Source: Paraburkholderia franconis (GTDB lineage Bacteria > Pseudomonadota > Gammaproteobacteria > Burkholderiales > Burkholderiaceae). Taken from it: a stretch of 59,402 bases of DNA. The notes under the pieces are model-generated. The model was given only the letters and a program-made list of their open reading frames with translations, did not search any database and was not told where the DNA came from. The translations under genes were made by a program, and so were the position numbers. The stretch covers positions 1 to 59,402 of the forward strand of contig NZ_WHNP01000045.1 of NCBI RefSeq assembly GCF_009362735.1. Direction: 5' to 3'. Of this stretch, positions 52,401 through 59,402 are shown piece by piece (the first letter of the stretch is position 1; each line of letters begins with the position of its first letter).

Positions 52401-53462
52401 ATGCAACGGCCTGCTTTCTCCCATCTTTTCGACGACGGTCCGCACACGCTACGCGGCAAGATCTCCACTATTTTTTCTCTGCTGATCGCAGCCAACATCG
52501 GTGTCTGGATCTGGGCACTGACTGCGCTGCACGGACGCTCCGCACTGATCGGCACCGCGCTGCTCGCCTATGCCTTCGGCCTGCGTCACGCGGTCGACGC
52601 CGACCACATTGCGGCCATCGACAACACGACGCGCAAGCTCATGCAGGGCGGCAAACGGCCTGTTGCCGTCGGCTGTTTCTTTTCGCTGGGGCACTCGACG
52701 ATCGTCCTCGCCCTGTCGGTCGCGGTCGCATTTGCAGCCGTTACGCTGAATGCGCGCTTCGAGGCCCTCAAGTCCGTTGGCGGCGTCATCAGCACATCGG
52801 TTTCAGCGAGCTTCCTGCTCGTGCTGGCCATCGTGAATGTGATGATCCTCGTCTCGGTCGTGAAGACGTTCCGGCGCGTGCAACGTGGCGAGCGTCTCGT
52901 CGAGGAAGATCTCGACATGCTGCTTAACAGGCGCGGCCTTCTGTCGCGGATCTTTCGCCCGCTGTTCAGGCTGGTGTCGCGCAGCTGGCACATGTATCCG
53001 GTCGGCTTCCTGTTCGGCCTCGGGTTCGATACCGCGACCGAGGTTGCGCTGTTCGGCATGTCGGCCGCACAGGCAGCCGACGGCATGTCGCTCGGGACCA
53101 TCCTGATCTTCCCGGCGCTGTTCACCGCGGGCATGTGTCTCGTCGATACGGCCGACGGCGTGCTGATGCTCGGCGCCTACGGATGGGCGTTCATGAAGCC
53201 GGTGCGCAAGCTGTACTACAACATCACCATCACCCTCGTATCGGTCGTCGTGGCCGTCCTCATTGGCGGCATCGAAGCGCTGGCACTGGTTGGCGACAAG
53301 CTCGATCTCAAGGGCGGCTTCTGGGATCTGGTTGGCGCCGCGTCGGACAACTTCGGTCTGCTCGGCTATGCCGTGATCGGCATTTTCGTGTTGAGCTGGC
53401 TGGCATCGGTCGCAGTCTACAAACTCAAGCGATATGACGAAATGCCCGTCAATTTGGGCTAA
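52401..53462 (+). CDS. NiCoT-family nickel/cobalt transporter
   Basis: A 353-aa, eight-helix permease. The diagnostic motif RHAVDADHIAAIDNTTRKLM (about 68-87) is present, with later signatures LGHSTIV, LGFDTATEVALFGMSA and LVDTADGVLMLGAYGWA. ATG 52401 has AGGA 7 nt upstream. Control by a cobalamin riboswitch suggests cobalt as the physiological cargo, feeding B12 synthesis. It begins the rightward metal gene set. Confidence 0.94.
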   Translation: MQRPAFSHLFDDGPHTLRGKISTIFSLLIAANIGVWIWALTALHGRSALIGTALLAYAFGLRHAVDADHIAAIDNTTRKLMQGGKRPVAVGCFFSLGHSTIVLALSVAVAFAAVTLNARFEALKSVGGVISTSVSASFLLVLAIVNVMILVSVVKTFRRVQRGERLVEEDLDMLLNRRGLLSRIFRPLFRLVSRSWHMYPVGFLFGLGFDTATEVALFGMSAAQAADGMSLGTILIFPALFTAGMCLVDTADGVLMLGAYGWAFMKPVRKLYYNITITLVSVVVAVLIGGIEALALVGDKLDLKGGFWDLVGAASDNFGLLGYAVIGIFVLSWLASVAVYKLKRYDEMPVNLG

Positions 53463-53554
53463 GGGTTATCGCCGCGTTATGGCCACGGGCGAACGTGCGC
53501 CCGTGGCATAATCGCGTGCATTCGAGATCCGCAATGACATAACCCCACAGGCCA

Positions 53555-53935
53555 ATGCGAAGCCGCTTTTTCCGGATAACCGGCAGCTTCCTTGGATTGC
53601 TTGCAATCCTGATGGCCACGCTCGCACCAACGGTTTCGCAAAGCCTGTCGTCCGGGCGACAGCTGGACGCCGTATCGGGTGTGTTCTGCTCCGCGCAGAA
53701 CCGCTCCGACCTTGCGGGTTCCGACCATTCGTCGCTGCCCGAGCATGCAGTCCACTCGCAGGCATGCGCGTATTGCGGGCTGCTCGCCCACATGCCGGTG
53801 TTACCGAGCGGGACCTCGGCGTTTGTGCCGACGGATTGGACCACTCAGTCTGCGGGAACGCCCCTTTTCCAGACGCCTCGCAGCGTTTCGCCCTTTACTG
53901 CGGCACAGCCGCGCGCGCCTCCACGTTCATCCTGA
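53555..53935 (+). CDS. DUF2946 protein (third copy)
   Basis: A 126-aa precursor with a hydrophobic N-terminus (ITGSFLGLLAILMATLAPTVSQ) and the core SQACAYCGLLAHMPVLPSG, again with C-x-Y-C. It is in the rightward gene set, 92 bp after the cobalt transporter, whereas the other two copies start the divergent operon. Function unknown; the shared motif suggests a metal or redox role in the envelope. Confidence 0.78.
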   Translation: MRSRFFRITGSFLGLLAILMATLAPTVSQSLSSGRQLDAVSGVFCSAQNRSDLAGSDHSSLPEHAVHSQACAYCGLLAHMPVLPSGTSAFVPTDWTTQSAGTPLFQTPRSVSPFTAAQPRAPPRSS

Positions 53936-54041
53936 TTGAGCCTGCCAGGCGGCGACGCAAGTGCCATTGCATCGCCGCGTCCTCGCGAGGCCTTTCACAG
54001 GCCCGCGAGCACGTACACGCGACCCTTACAAGGATTGAACC

Positions 54042-54974
54042 ATGTGCGCCATTCCTGCACGCGGCCGCATGCCGCTGCTTGCGGCTCTGATTGCCCCTGC
54101 CGCCGCAGTATTTCCGCTTCTTTTGCCCGCGATTGCGACAGCCCACTCCGTGGCCGGTAACCGTGTTTTTCCGTCAACGATGGCGGTCGATGACCCCGGC
54201 GTCGGGGACGAAGTCAATTTCGAATTCGGCCACGCGAAGTCGCAGACCGACGACGGCGACGATCTCAACACCAATACGACGTCGCTCGAATGGGACAAGC
54301 TGATCACCCCCAATTTCGCCGTTTCCGTGCTGGGGACCTATGTCAACATCAACGCGCCGAACGGCGGCTCGGCGCGAGGCTTCGATAACTTCGCGGTCGG
54401 TGTCAAATACCGCTTCTACGTGAATGACGCGCACGAATTCATGGCATCCATCGGCGCGACGGCAGAGCTGGGCGGTACGGGCGCAAAGTCGATCGCCAAT
54501 CCGCACTCGGCAATCACGCCGACGCTCTATCTCGGCAAGGGATTTGGGGACCTGCCGGAGAGCCTGAAGTATCTGAGGCCAGTCGCCATCACGGGGACCA
54601 TTGGCCCGCGCCTGACGATGAACAGCGCCGATCCCAATTCACTGGAATGGGGCGTTACGGTGCAATACAGCCTGCCTTACCTGCAGAATTTCGTTCACGA
54701 CGTCGGGCTCAAGGCCCCGTTCAGCAACCTGGTCCCGGTCGTCGAGTTTCCGATGAGCACCTGTACCGCCGGCCCCTGTTCGGGGCATACGACCGGGAGC
54801 ATCAATCCCGGCGTGATCTGGCTCAACAGGTGGGGGCAACTGGGCGCAGAAGCAGTGATTCCAGTCAACCACGCAAGCGGCAAGGGCGTAGGTGTCCTGT
54901 TCCAGGCCCACCTGTTTCTGGATGACGTGCTACCCAACTCTCTGGGCAAGCCGATTTTCGGCAAGGGGGAATAG
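54042..54974 (+). CDS. Exported outer-membrane-like protein of unknown function
   Basis: A 310-aa precursor. Signal peptide to about residue 35 (...LLPAIATAHS). The mature protein is beta-rich with alternating stretches (NFAVSVLGTYVNINAP, FDNFAVGVKYRFYVNDAHEFMASIGATAEL, LEWGVTVQYSLPYL, WGQLGAEAVIPVN), which fits an outer-membrane beta-barrel resembling the phenol-degradation MetA/transporter-like families. It ends only 2 bp before copC, so it is linked to copper handling. Function not established. Confidence 0.72.
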   Translation: MCAIPARGRMPLLAALIAPAAAVFPLLLPAIATAHSVAGNRVFPSTMAVDDPGVGDEVNFEFGHAKSQTDDGDDLNTNTTSLEWDKLITPNFAVSVLGTYVNINAPNGGSARGFDNFAVGVKYRFYVNDAHEFMASIGATAELGGTGAKSIANPHSAITPTLYLGKGFGDLPESLKYLRPVAITGTIGPRLTMNSADPNSLEWGVTVQYSLPYLQNFVHDVGLKAPFSNLVPVVEFPMSTCTAGPCSGHTTGSINPGVIWLNRWGQLGAEAVIPVNHASGKGVGVLFQAHLFLDDVLPNSLGKPIFGKGE

Positions 54975-54976
54975 CG

Positions 54977-55351
54977 ATGCGCGCATTGCACCGGCTTCGG
55001 CGCGGCTCACGCATGGCCGTCGTCGCGATGGGTATCCTGATGGCGTCGGCGGCATTCGCCCATGTGTTCCCGCAGAAACAGTCGCCGTCGGCGGGCGCCG
55101 AAGTGGCGTCGCCGGCAGGCGTCACCATCGTGTTCGATGGACCGCTCGAACCCGCTTTCAGTTCGCTGAACGTCAGCAATTCGACGGGCAAGCAGGTGAG
55201 CACCGCCAGGGCGGAGATCGACCCGAACGACAGGACGTCAATCCATCTCGTATTACCGCCGTTGCCGCCTGACACGTACACGGTGCATTGGGTGGCCGTC
55301 GCATCGGACGGGCATCGCACGCACGGCGATTATTCGTTCAAGGTGAAGTAA
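54977..55351 (+). CDS. copC: CopC periplasmic copper-binding protein
   Basis: A 124-aa precursor. The signal peptide ends AAFA, giving a mature N-terminal His (His29, HVFPQKQSPSAG), the first ligand of the Cu(II) site. The remaining ligands lie in HWVAVASDGHRTHGDYSFKV (Asp and His). The Met-rich Cu(I) site of some CopC proteins is absent, so this is a Cu(II)-only type. It is translationally coupled to copD (stop and start overlap by 1 nt). Confidence 0.9.
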   Translation: MRALHRLRRGSRMAVVAMGILMASAAFAHVFPQKQSPSAGAEVASPAGVTIVFDGPLEPAFSSLNVSNSTGKQVSTARAEIDPNDRTSIHLVLPPLPPDTYTVHWVAVASDGHRTHGDYSFKVK

Positions 55352-56265
55352 TGGACGCGGCGACAGTGTCCGCATCGATCGTGATCGCTGCCGTCGCTGA
55401 CGTGTCGTTTGCGTGCTCTGTGGGCACCTGTCTCGCTGTGCTGATGCTGGACAAGGCGGCGCCGCTCATGCGTCACCGGCTGCAGTGCATCGCCGCTGGC
55501 TGTGTCGTGACGCTGATCGTTGCCGACGCCGTCAACCTGCTGCTGGAAGCCGCATTGATGAGCGGGGCGCCGCCGCGTGCCGCTTTCACGGTGCTGAAGC
55601 CGGTTCTGACCCAATCGCATTTCGGCGCGGTGTGGTCAGGCGGGTTTGCGGCCTTGATCGTCTGGGCGGGGTCGCTTGTCAGGGCGCGGGAAAGCGGATG
55701 GGCGATGCAGATGGGGGTCGCGCTGTTTGCCGCAGCTGCCTTTGCGTTCAGTAAAGCAGCCTCCAGTCATGCAGCCGACGCGGGCGACTTTGCGTTACCG
55801 GAGTGGGTCCACTGGGTGCATCTGTGCGCGACCGCGACATGGGCGGGGCTCGTAATCGCGAGCGGCCTGTATGTGTTGCCGATGCTGCGCGACCACGCGG
55901 ATGCCCAGACCGTCGCCCACTTCGCCGGCCATCTGTCCGCGACTGCCACCCTTGCCTTGGCGGCAGTCCTGATGAGCGGCGCCTACAACGCTGATCGCGG
56001 GCTCGGCGGCTCATTGATGCGGCTCACGCACAGCGACTGGGGATTCATCCTGGACGCAAAGCTGGTGCTAGTTGGAGCGGCAATGGTATTGGGCGGCATT
56101 AACCGGATTGTCTATTTGCCGCACGTTCGGCGCGATGCGTCGGGCAGCGCCGTGAACACATTCCAGGTCATCCTGAGGATTGAGGCCATTACCATGCTCG
56201 GTGTGCTGTCTGCCGCCGCCATACTCGCGCACACTGCACCAGGTTTGAGCATGTTTCTGGACTGA
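55351..56265 (+). CDS. copD: CopD inner-membrane copper transport protein
   Basis: A 304-aa membrane protein with about eight helices and the CopD domain (WVHWVHLCATATWAGLVIASGLYVLPML, then HFAGHLSATATLALAAVLMSGAYN). The paired His residues are the likely metal ligands. CopC-CopD pairs are proposed to import copper into the cytoplasm. ATG 55351 overlaps the copC stop. Followed by a 306-bp gap before the bufferin operon. Confidence 0.9.
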   Translation: MDAATVSASIVIAAVADVSFACSVGTCLAVLMLDKAAPLMRHRLQCIAAGCVVTLIVADAVNLLLEAALMSGAPPRAAFTVLKPVLTQSHFGAVWSGGFAALIVWAGSLVRARESGWAMQMGVALFAAAAFAFSKAASSHAADAGDFALPEWVHWVHLCATATWAGLVIASGLYVLPMLRDHADAQTVAHFAGHLSATATLALAAVLMSGAYNADRGLGGSLMRLTHSDWGFILDAKLVLVGAAMVLGGINRIVYLPHVRRDASGSAVNTFQVILRIEAITMLGVLSAAAILAHTAPGLSMFLD

Positions 56266-56430
56266 AGACACTACGCGTGAACTGGCAGTCACGCGTCGCG
56301 GTCACCACAGGCGAGCGTCGGAACGGACCGAGCCGTTGACAGATTTATTTCGCACCGCCCAAACCCTTGCTCAGCGAGGTTCTAACCCCCGGGGTAAGCG
56401 CTGTGATTGCCAATTGACACATATATCGTC

Positions 56431-56458
56431 GGAACAGTGTCACTTTTAATACGGTCTA
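56431..56458 (+). promoter_or_regulatory. Candidate ECF sigma promoter of the bufferin operon
   Basis: GGAAC (56431-56435), a 17-nt spacer and GGTCTA (56453-56458) resemble an ECF sigma promoter (GGAAC...CGTCTA). Transcription from it would begin about 105 nt before bufA. Known bufferin operons are commonly under ECF sigma control; no sigma gene is in the window. Confidence 0.35.
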
Positions 56459-56571
56459 CGGCAGATGCGGCCGGAAATTGAAGCTACGATGTATCCGGAC
56501 AGGGGAGGCCGTTCACTGCATCGTATCGACGGCCTCGAAAAATGCCTGTCGGGCAGACGGGAGATCGAAAC

Positions 56572-56826
56572 ATGAAACAGGATATTGCACGCCAGGCACT
56601 CGTCGCCACCGCCCTGGCAAGCCTTGCAGTCGTGGCGCCTCAAGCTGTGCATGCCGAGAAGAAAGTGCAATGCTATGGCGTCGCAAAGGCGGGGCAGAAC
56701 GACTGCGCGAGCAAGACGGGGGTGCATGGCTGCGCAGGCGAATCGAAGGTCGACTACGACAAGGGCGACTTCAAAAACATGCCTGAAGGTACCTGCAAGA
56801 AAATGGGTGGCACGGTCGGCACCTGA
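56572..56826 (+). CDS. bufA: BufA-type bufferin precursor (DUF2282, copper-binding RiPP)
   Basis: An 84-aa precursor. Signal peptide MKQDIARQALVATALASLAVVAPQAVHA, then a mature peptide of ~56 residues with four Cys (34, 45, 54, 75) in the pattern QCYGVAKAGQNDC, HGCAG, GTCKKMGG, characteristic of bufferin 1 proteins. In the family, MNIO enzymes convert Cys residues to thiooxazole-type groups that chelate copper in the periplasm. bufB and bufC follow directly, so modification machinery is local. Confidence 0.92.
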   Translation: MKQDIARQALVATALASLAVVAPQAVHAEKKVQCYGVAKAGQNDCASKTGVHGCAGESKVDYDKGDFKNMPEGTCKKMGGTVGT

Positions 56827-56865
56827 TCCCGCGCTTTGTCCGATGCAGCCGCGAAGGTCCCTACG

Positions 56866-57741
56866 ATGACCGAACATCCGAAAATCGCGGCGCCGCTGGG
56901 CGTCGGTGTCGGGTTGCGTCACGCGCACTACGCGGACTTTCTCGATGCGGTCCCTGCCGTCGACTGGATCGAAGTCCATAGCGAAAACTATTTCGGCGAT
57001 GGCGGATACGACCTGCATGTGCTGGAGACGGTGAGGCGAGATCTCCCCGTCAGCCTTCATGGCGTCGGTCTCGGGCTGGGCTCGACGCCGCCGCTGGACA
57101 CCGTGCATGTCGGCAAACTACGGCGCCTTGTCGACCGCATCGAACCGGTGATCGTGTCGGAGCATCTGTCGTGGAATGCTTCGGCATCCGGCTATGTCAA
57201 TGACCTGCTGCCGTTGCCGCTTACCGGGCTGGCGCTCGACCACCTGTGCACACGCGTCGATGCGCTGCAGGAAACGCTCGCCCGGCGCATTCTGCTCGAA
57301 AACGTCTCGGCATACGTGCGCTTCAAAGCGGACCAGTACAGCGAAGCCGCGTTTCTCGCCGAACTCGCGCGCCGCACCGAGTGTGGCGTGCTGCTGGATA
57401 TCAACAACCTCTACGTCAATCAATGCAATCACGCGGAGGATGCGATCCACGCGATGAACGAACTTCCGCCGAAGGTTGTCGGTGAGATTCATCTTGCAGG
57501 GCATAGCGTGACTGATATCGCTGTGATCGACGATCACGGCTCACGCGTGGCACCGGAAGTCTGGGCACTTTACGAGTACGCGCTCCAGCGTTTCGGTCAG
57601 CGTCCCACGCTGATCGAATGGGACACGAACGTCCCGCCACTCGCAGTTCTGCTCGATGAAGCGGACAAGGCGCGCACGCTCTGGGTGAGCGCTGCCCGCT
57701 TACCTGGTTTCGCGTGTCCAAACGCGGGACCTGCGCAATGA
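56866..57741 (+). CDS. bufB: BufB, MNIO (DUF692) multinuclear iron oxidase
   Basis: A 291-aa TIM-barrel oxidase of the MNIO/DUF692 family. Predicted iron ligands are all present: His65 (SLHG), His100 (SEHLSW), Glu145 (LLENVS), Asp178 and Asn181 (DINN), His209 and His213 (EIHLAGH), Asp223/His224 and Glu251 (IEWD). It should modify the Cys residues of BufA together with BufC. ATG 56866 preferred over TTG 56836. The end overlaps bufC (ATGA). Confidence 0.93.
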   Translation: MTEHPKIAAPLGVGVGLRHAHYADFLDAVPAVDWIEVHSENYFGDGGYDLHVLETVRRDLPVSLHGVGLGLGSTPPLDTVHVGKLRRLVDRIEPVIVSEHLSWNASASGYVNDLLPLPLTGLALDHLCTRVDALQETLARRILLENVSAYVRFKADQYSEAAFLAELARRTECGVLLDINNLYVNQCNHAEDAIHAMNELPPKVVGEIHLAGHSVTDIAVIDDHGSRVAPEVWALYEYALQRFGQRPTLIEWDTNVPPLAVLLDEADKARTLWVSAARLPGFACPNAGPAQ

Positions 57742-58505
57742 GCACTCCATTCAACGACATCGAACGGGCGTTTGCCGATGCCATCCGCGATCCGCAAAAG
57801 GAGTCCGCGCTACTCGAAGAACTGTCGACTGAGCAACCCATTGCAGCGCGCCGTCTGGCTGTATATCGCGGCAATGTACAGACGCATTGGCACGCCGCAT
57901 TGACAAACGCCTATCCCGTGTTGCTCGCGCTGACGGGTGAACGCTATTTCTCGACGCTTGTCCGCGCATACGCCTACGCCTGGCCGTCGCGCAGCGGCGA
58001 TCTGAACCAGTTCGGCGAACATCTGGCCGACTTCATTGACAACTGGGAACGCGATTCGCACTATCCATATTTCGGCGATGTCGCGCGACTCGAATGGGCC
58101 ATTCACACGGCCTGGTACGCGACCGACCCGAGCGCGCTCAGTGCCCAGCAGTGGCAGCACATCGGCAGCGAAAGGCTGCTGGGCAGCCGACTGGCGACAC
58201 ATCCGGCTTGTGCCGCGATTCATTCGCGTTACGCGATTGCTGACATCTGGCGCGCGCACCAGCTTGGGGGGAGCATTCCGCTGTGCATTGATGCGCCAAC
58301 ATCGGGACTCGTTGTACGTCCGCGGTGGCGACCCTTTGTCATCGATCAGAGCAGTGCAGCACACGCGGCATTCATGGCGTTGCAACACGGTCGAACTCTG
58401 AACGAGGCAATCGACGTCGCGCTGGCTCTCGATACCCGATTCGATATCTCATCGCAACTCCAAAGCTGGATCACGGTCAGCGCGGTTACCGGCCTCGCGA
58501 TATAG
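57738..58505 (+). CDS. bufC: BufC, DUF2063 partner protein
   Basis: A 255-aa protein. The DUF2063 N-terminal domain reads FNDIERAFADAIRDP...RRLAVYRGNVQTHWHAALTNAYPVLLALTG, which serves as the precursor-recognition partner of MNIO enzymes in bufferin and related RiPP systems. The C-terminal half is the usual second domain. Overlap with bufB supports a BufBC complex. A DoxX-like fourth gene, often present, is not found downstream. Confidence 0.92.
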   Translation: MSTPFNDIERAFADAIRDPQKESALLEELSTEQPIAARRLAVYRGNVQTHWHAALTNAYPVLLALTGERYFSTLVRAYAYAWPSRSGDLNQFGEHLADFIDNWERDSHYPYFGDVARLEWAIHTAWYATDPSALSAQQWQHIGSERLLGSRLATHPACAAIHSRYAIADIWRAHQLGGSIPLCIDAPTSGLVVRPRWRPFVIDQSSAAHAAFMALQHGRTLNEAIDVALALDTRFDISSQLQSWITVSAVTGLAI

Positions 58506-58723
58506 CGGCAGATATGTCCGGCGGTCCGGTGTCGAAGTGGAATCGGACGGTCGTAGAAGGAAAGCGAGTGGCAGCAACTGGCCGTTCTCTGTCACTGACG
58601 ACACGTGAAACGGGCCTCCGGCCTGTACTCCACGACCTGTACGACACGCGAAAGGGCGCGCGGCGTGGTGAAAGGGGGAAGACCGAAGTCTTCCCCTCGC
58701 TACAGCTATGCAGCCTTCCCGGG
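58506..58723. other. Intergenic stretch after bufC
   Basis: About 220 bp. Leftward open frames cross it (to 58764) but have no known domain. Nothing recognised with confidence. Confidence 0.35.
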
Positions 58724-59083
58724 TTACACCGGAACCCAACCACGCAACCGGTCCTGATCTTCACGTGCGGGGCCGACCGACAACATGATTCGCACCGAAC
58801 CGTCAGCGTTCCGGGTGCGCTGGCCTCTCAGTCTCAACTCGCCAGCGGCTATCGCAGCTTCGTCGGAAGGCGGTTCGTCCCTGAACATCGGCAACAACGA
58901 CAGCCAGCCGCTGTATTCCGGTTCGGCGACCTCCTTCGCATATGCGCAAGCCCGAAGCTCGCCGACGTAGTGAACGTCTGTCGATCCAAAGGCAAGACAG
59001 AGCAGATGCTCGCCGTCTATGCCAACCCCAAGTGAAGCAATGACGGGCATCACAGCTTCAGCCGTCCGGACAGATCCCATCAT
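58724..59083 (-). CDS. Unknown small protein
   Basis: A leftward frame of 119 aa whose composition looks protein-like (VIASLGVGIDGEHLLCLAFGSTDVHYVGELRACAYAKEV, then ELRLRGQRTRNADGSVRIMLSVGPA). I know no family for it. No convincing ribosome site precedes ATG 59083 or ATG 59050. It lies between the bufferin operon and an IS3 end, so it may be a fragment. Confidence 0.35.
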   Translation of the reverse strand: MMGSVRTAEAVMPVIASLGVGIDGEHLLCLAFGSTDVHYVGELRACAYAKEVAEPEYSGWLSLLPMFRDEPPSDEAAIAAGELRLRGQRTRNADGSVRIMLSVGPAREDQDRLRGWVPV

Positions 59084-59158
59084 GAGCGGCTTGCTGATCG
59101 GACCACTGAGGTTGACCCGGTTCAGCGGACCGATCTGCAGTCAGAGATTGAATGTGAT

Positions 59159-59402
59159 TTAGCCTCCATTGGGCGTTGAGCAGCGGGTTGTCCACGGACG
59201 GGCAGCGGGGCGCTTCTCTCGCCCATGACGCTGCCCGGCGGTGGGCAACCCGCGATGCGATGTCGGTTGATGTGGCGCATGCAGGTTTTCAAATTCGAGC
59301 GGCGAGCAATAACCGATGCTGCTGTGCAGGCGGCGTATGTTGTACCAGCCTTCCAGGAATGAGAACACACGTCGACGCGCCTGTTCATGCGTTGCGAAGT
59401 GC
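59159..59402 (-). mobile_element. IS3-family transposase OrfB, C-terminal end (continues beyond window)
   Basis: The leftward frame HFATHEQARRRVFSFLEGWYNIRRLHSSIGYCSPLEFE is the conserved end of IS3-family (rve) transposases, including the YNxxRxHSSxGYxSPxxFE motif. The frame runs off the window's right edge, so the rest of the IS lies outside. The tail after the motif is longer than in many relatives. Confidence 0.88.

Noticed and set aside
1..59402. CRISPR arrays, rRNA and tRNA genes
   Set aside because: No regularly spaced direct repeats and no recognisable tRNA or rRNA segments were seen on reading; a dedicated scan was not possible.

Overview
The window looks like part of a Burkholderiaceae genome, most likely Paraburkholderia, Burkholderia or a close relative. 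It is GC-rich, with gene families typical of that group: a Burkholderia-type porin, DUF4148 exported proteins, KfrA-like proteins, and many LysR/LacI-controlled catabolic operons. No rRNA, tRNA or CRISPR array was seen.

Layout. 1-6.4 kb is accessory DNA: the end of an IS200-type transposase, a tyrosine integrase, a KfrA-like coiled-coil protein with two unknown downstream genes, a His-rich exported peptide and a HipBA toxin-antitoxin pair. 6.9-11.6 kb is a complete branched-chain amino acid/amide-type ABC importer (livFGMH plus a Tat-exported binding protein). 12.3-15.3 kb holds cspA with a clean terminator, an unknown HTH-like protein, a frameshifted second integrase and an IS66 fragment.

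15.3-39.2 kb is a large catabolic region. Seven copies of one 12-bp palindrome (consensus GCTAACGTTAGC) lie in front of the hydrolase at 15.3 kb, the cupin-enolase-dioxygenase genes, the 2-hydroxyacid dehydrogenase-kinase pair, the porin, and the LacI-family regulator/MFS transporter pair. I read this as one locally encoded LacI regulon for an unknown, probably aromatic-derived, organic acid. Several of its enzymes have substitutions at normally conserved sites: an enolase paralogue lacking the phosphate-site His, an extradiol dioxygenase with Leu at the acid-base His position, and a zinc-type alcohol dehydrogenase lacking the usual catalytic His. Embedded in it (28.3-35.2 kb) is a separate LysR-linked glutarate/glutaryl-CoA operon: gcdH, a CoA-transferase, ETF-quinone oxidoreductase, 3-hydroxyacyl-CoA dehydrogenase, etfB and etfA.

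39.3-44.2 kb carries small envelope proteins (DUF4148, cytochrome b561), a sedolisin protease without its usual propeptide, and gene-poor decayed DNA including a GlcG/HbpS fragment.

44.3-58.5 kb is a metal region. A leftward eight-gene run encodes two DUF2946 proteins, a TonB-dependent receptor, a PepSY membrane protein with a His/Met-rich loop, a PCuAC copper chaperone and TonB-ExbB-ExbD. Divergent from it, a cobalamin riboswitch leads into a NiCoT Ni/Co transporter, a third DUF2946 protein, an exported outer-membrane-like protein, CopC, CopD and a bufferin operon (bufABC). Together these would bring metals across both membranes and buffer copper in the periplasm. The window closes with the end of an IS3-type transposase.
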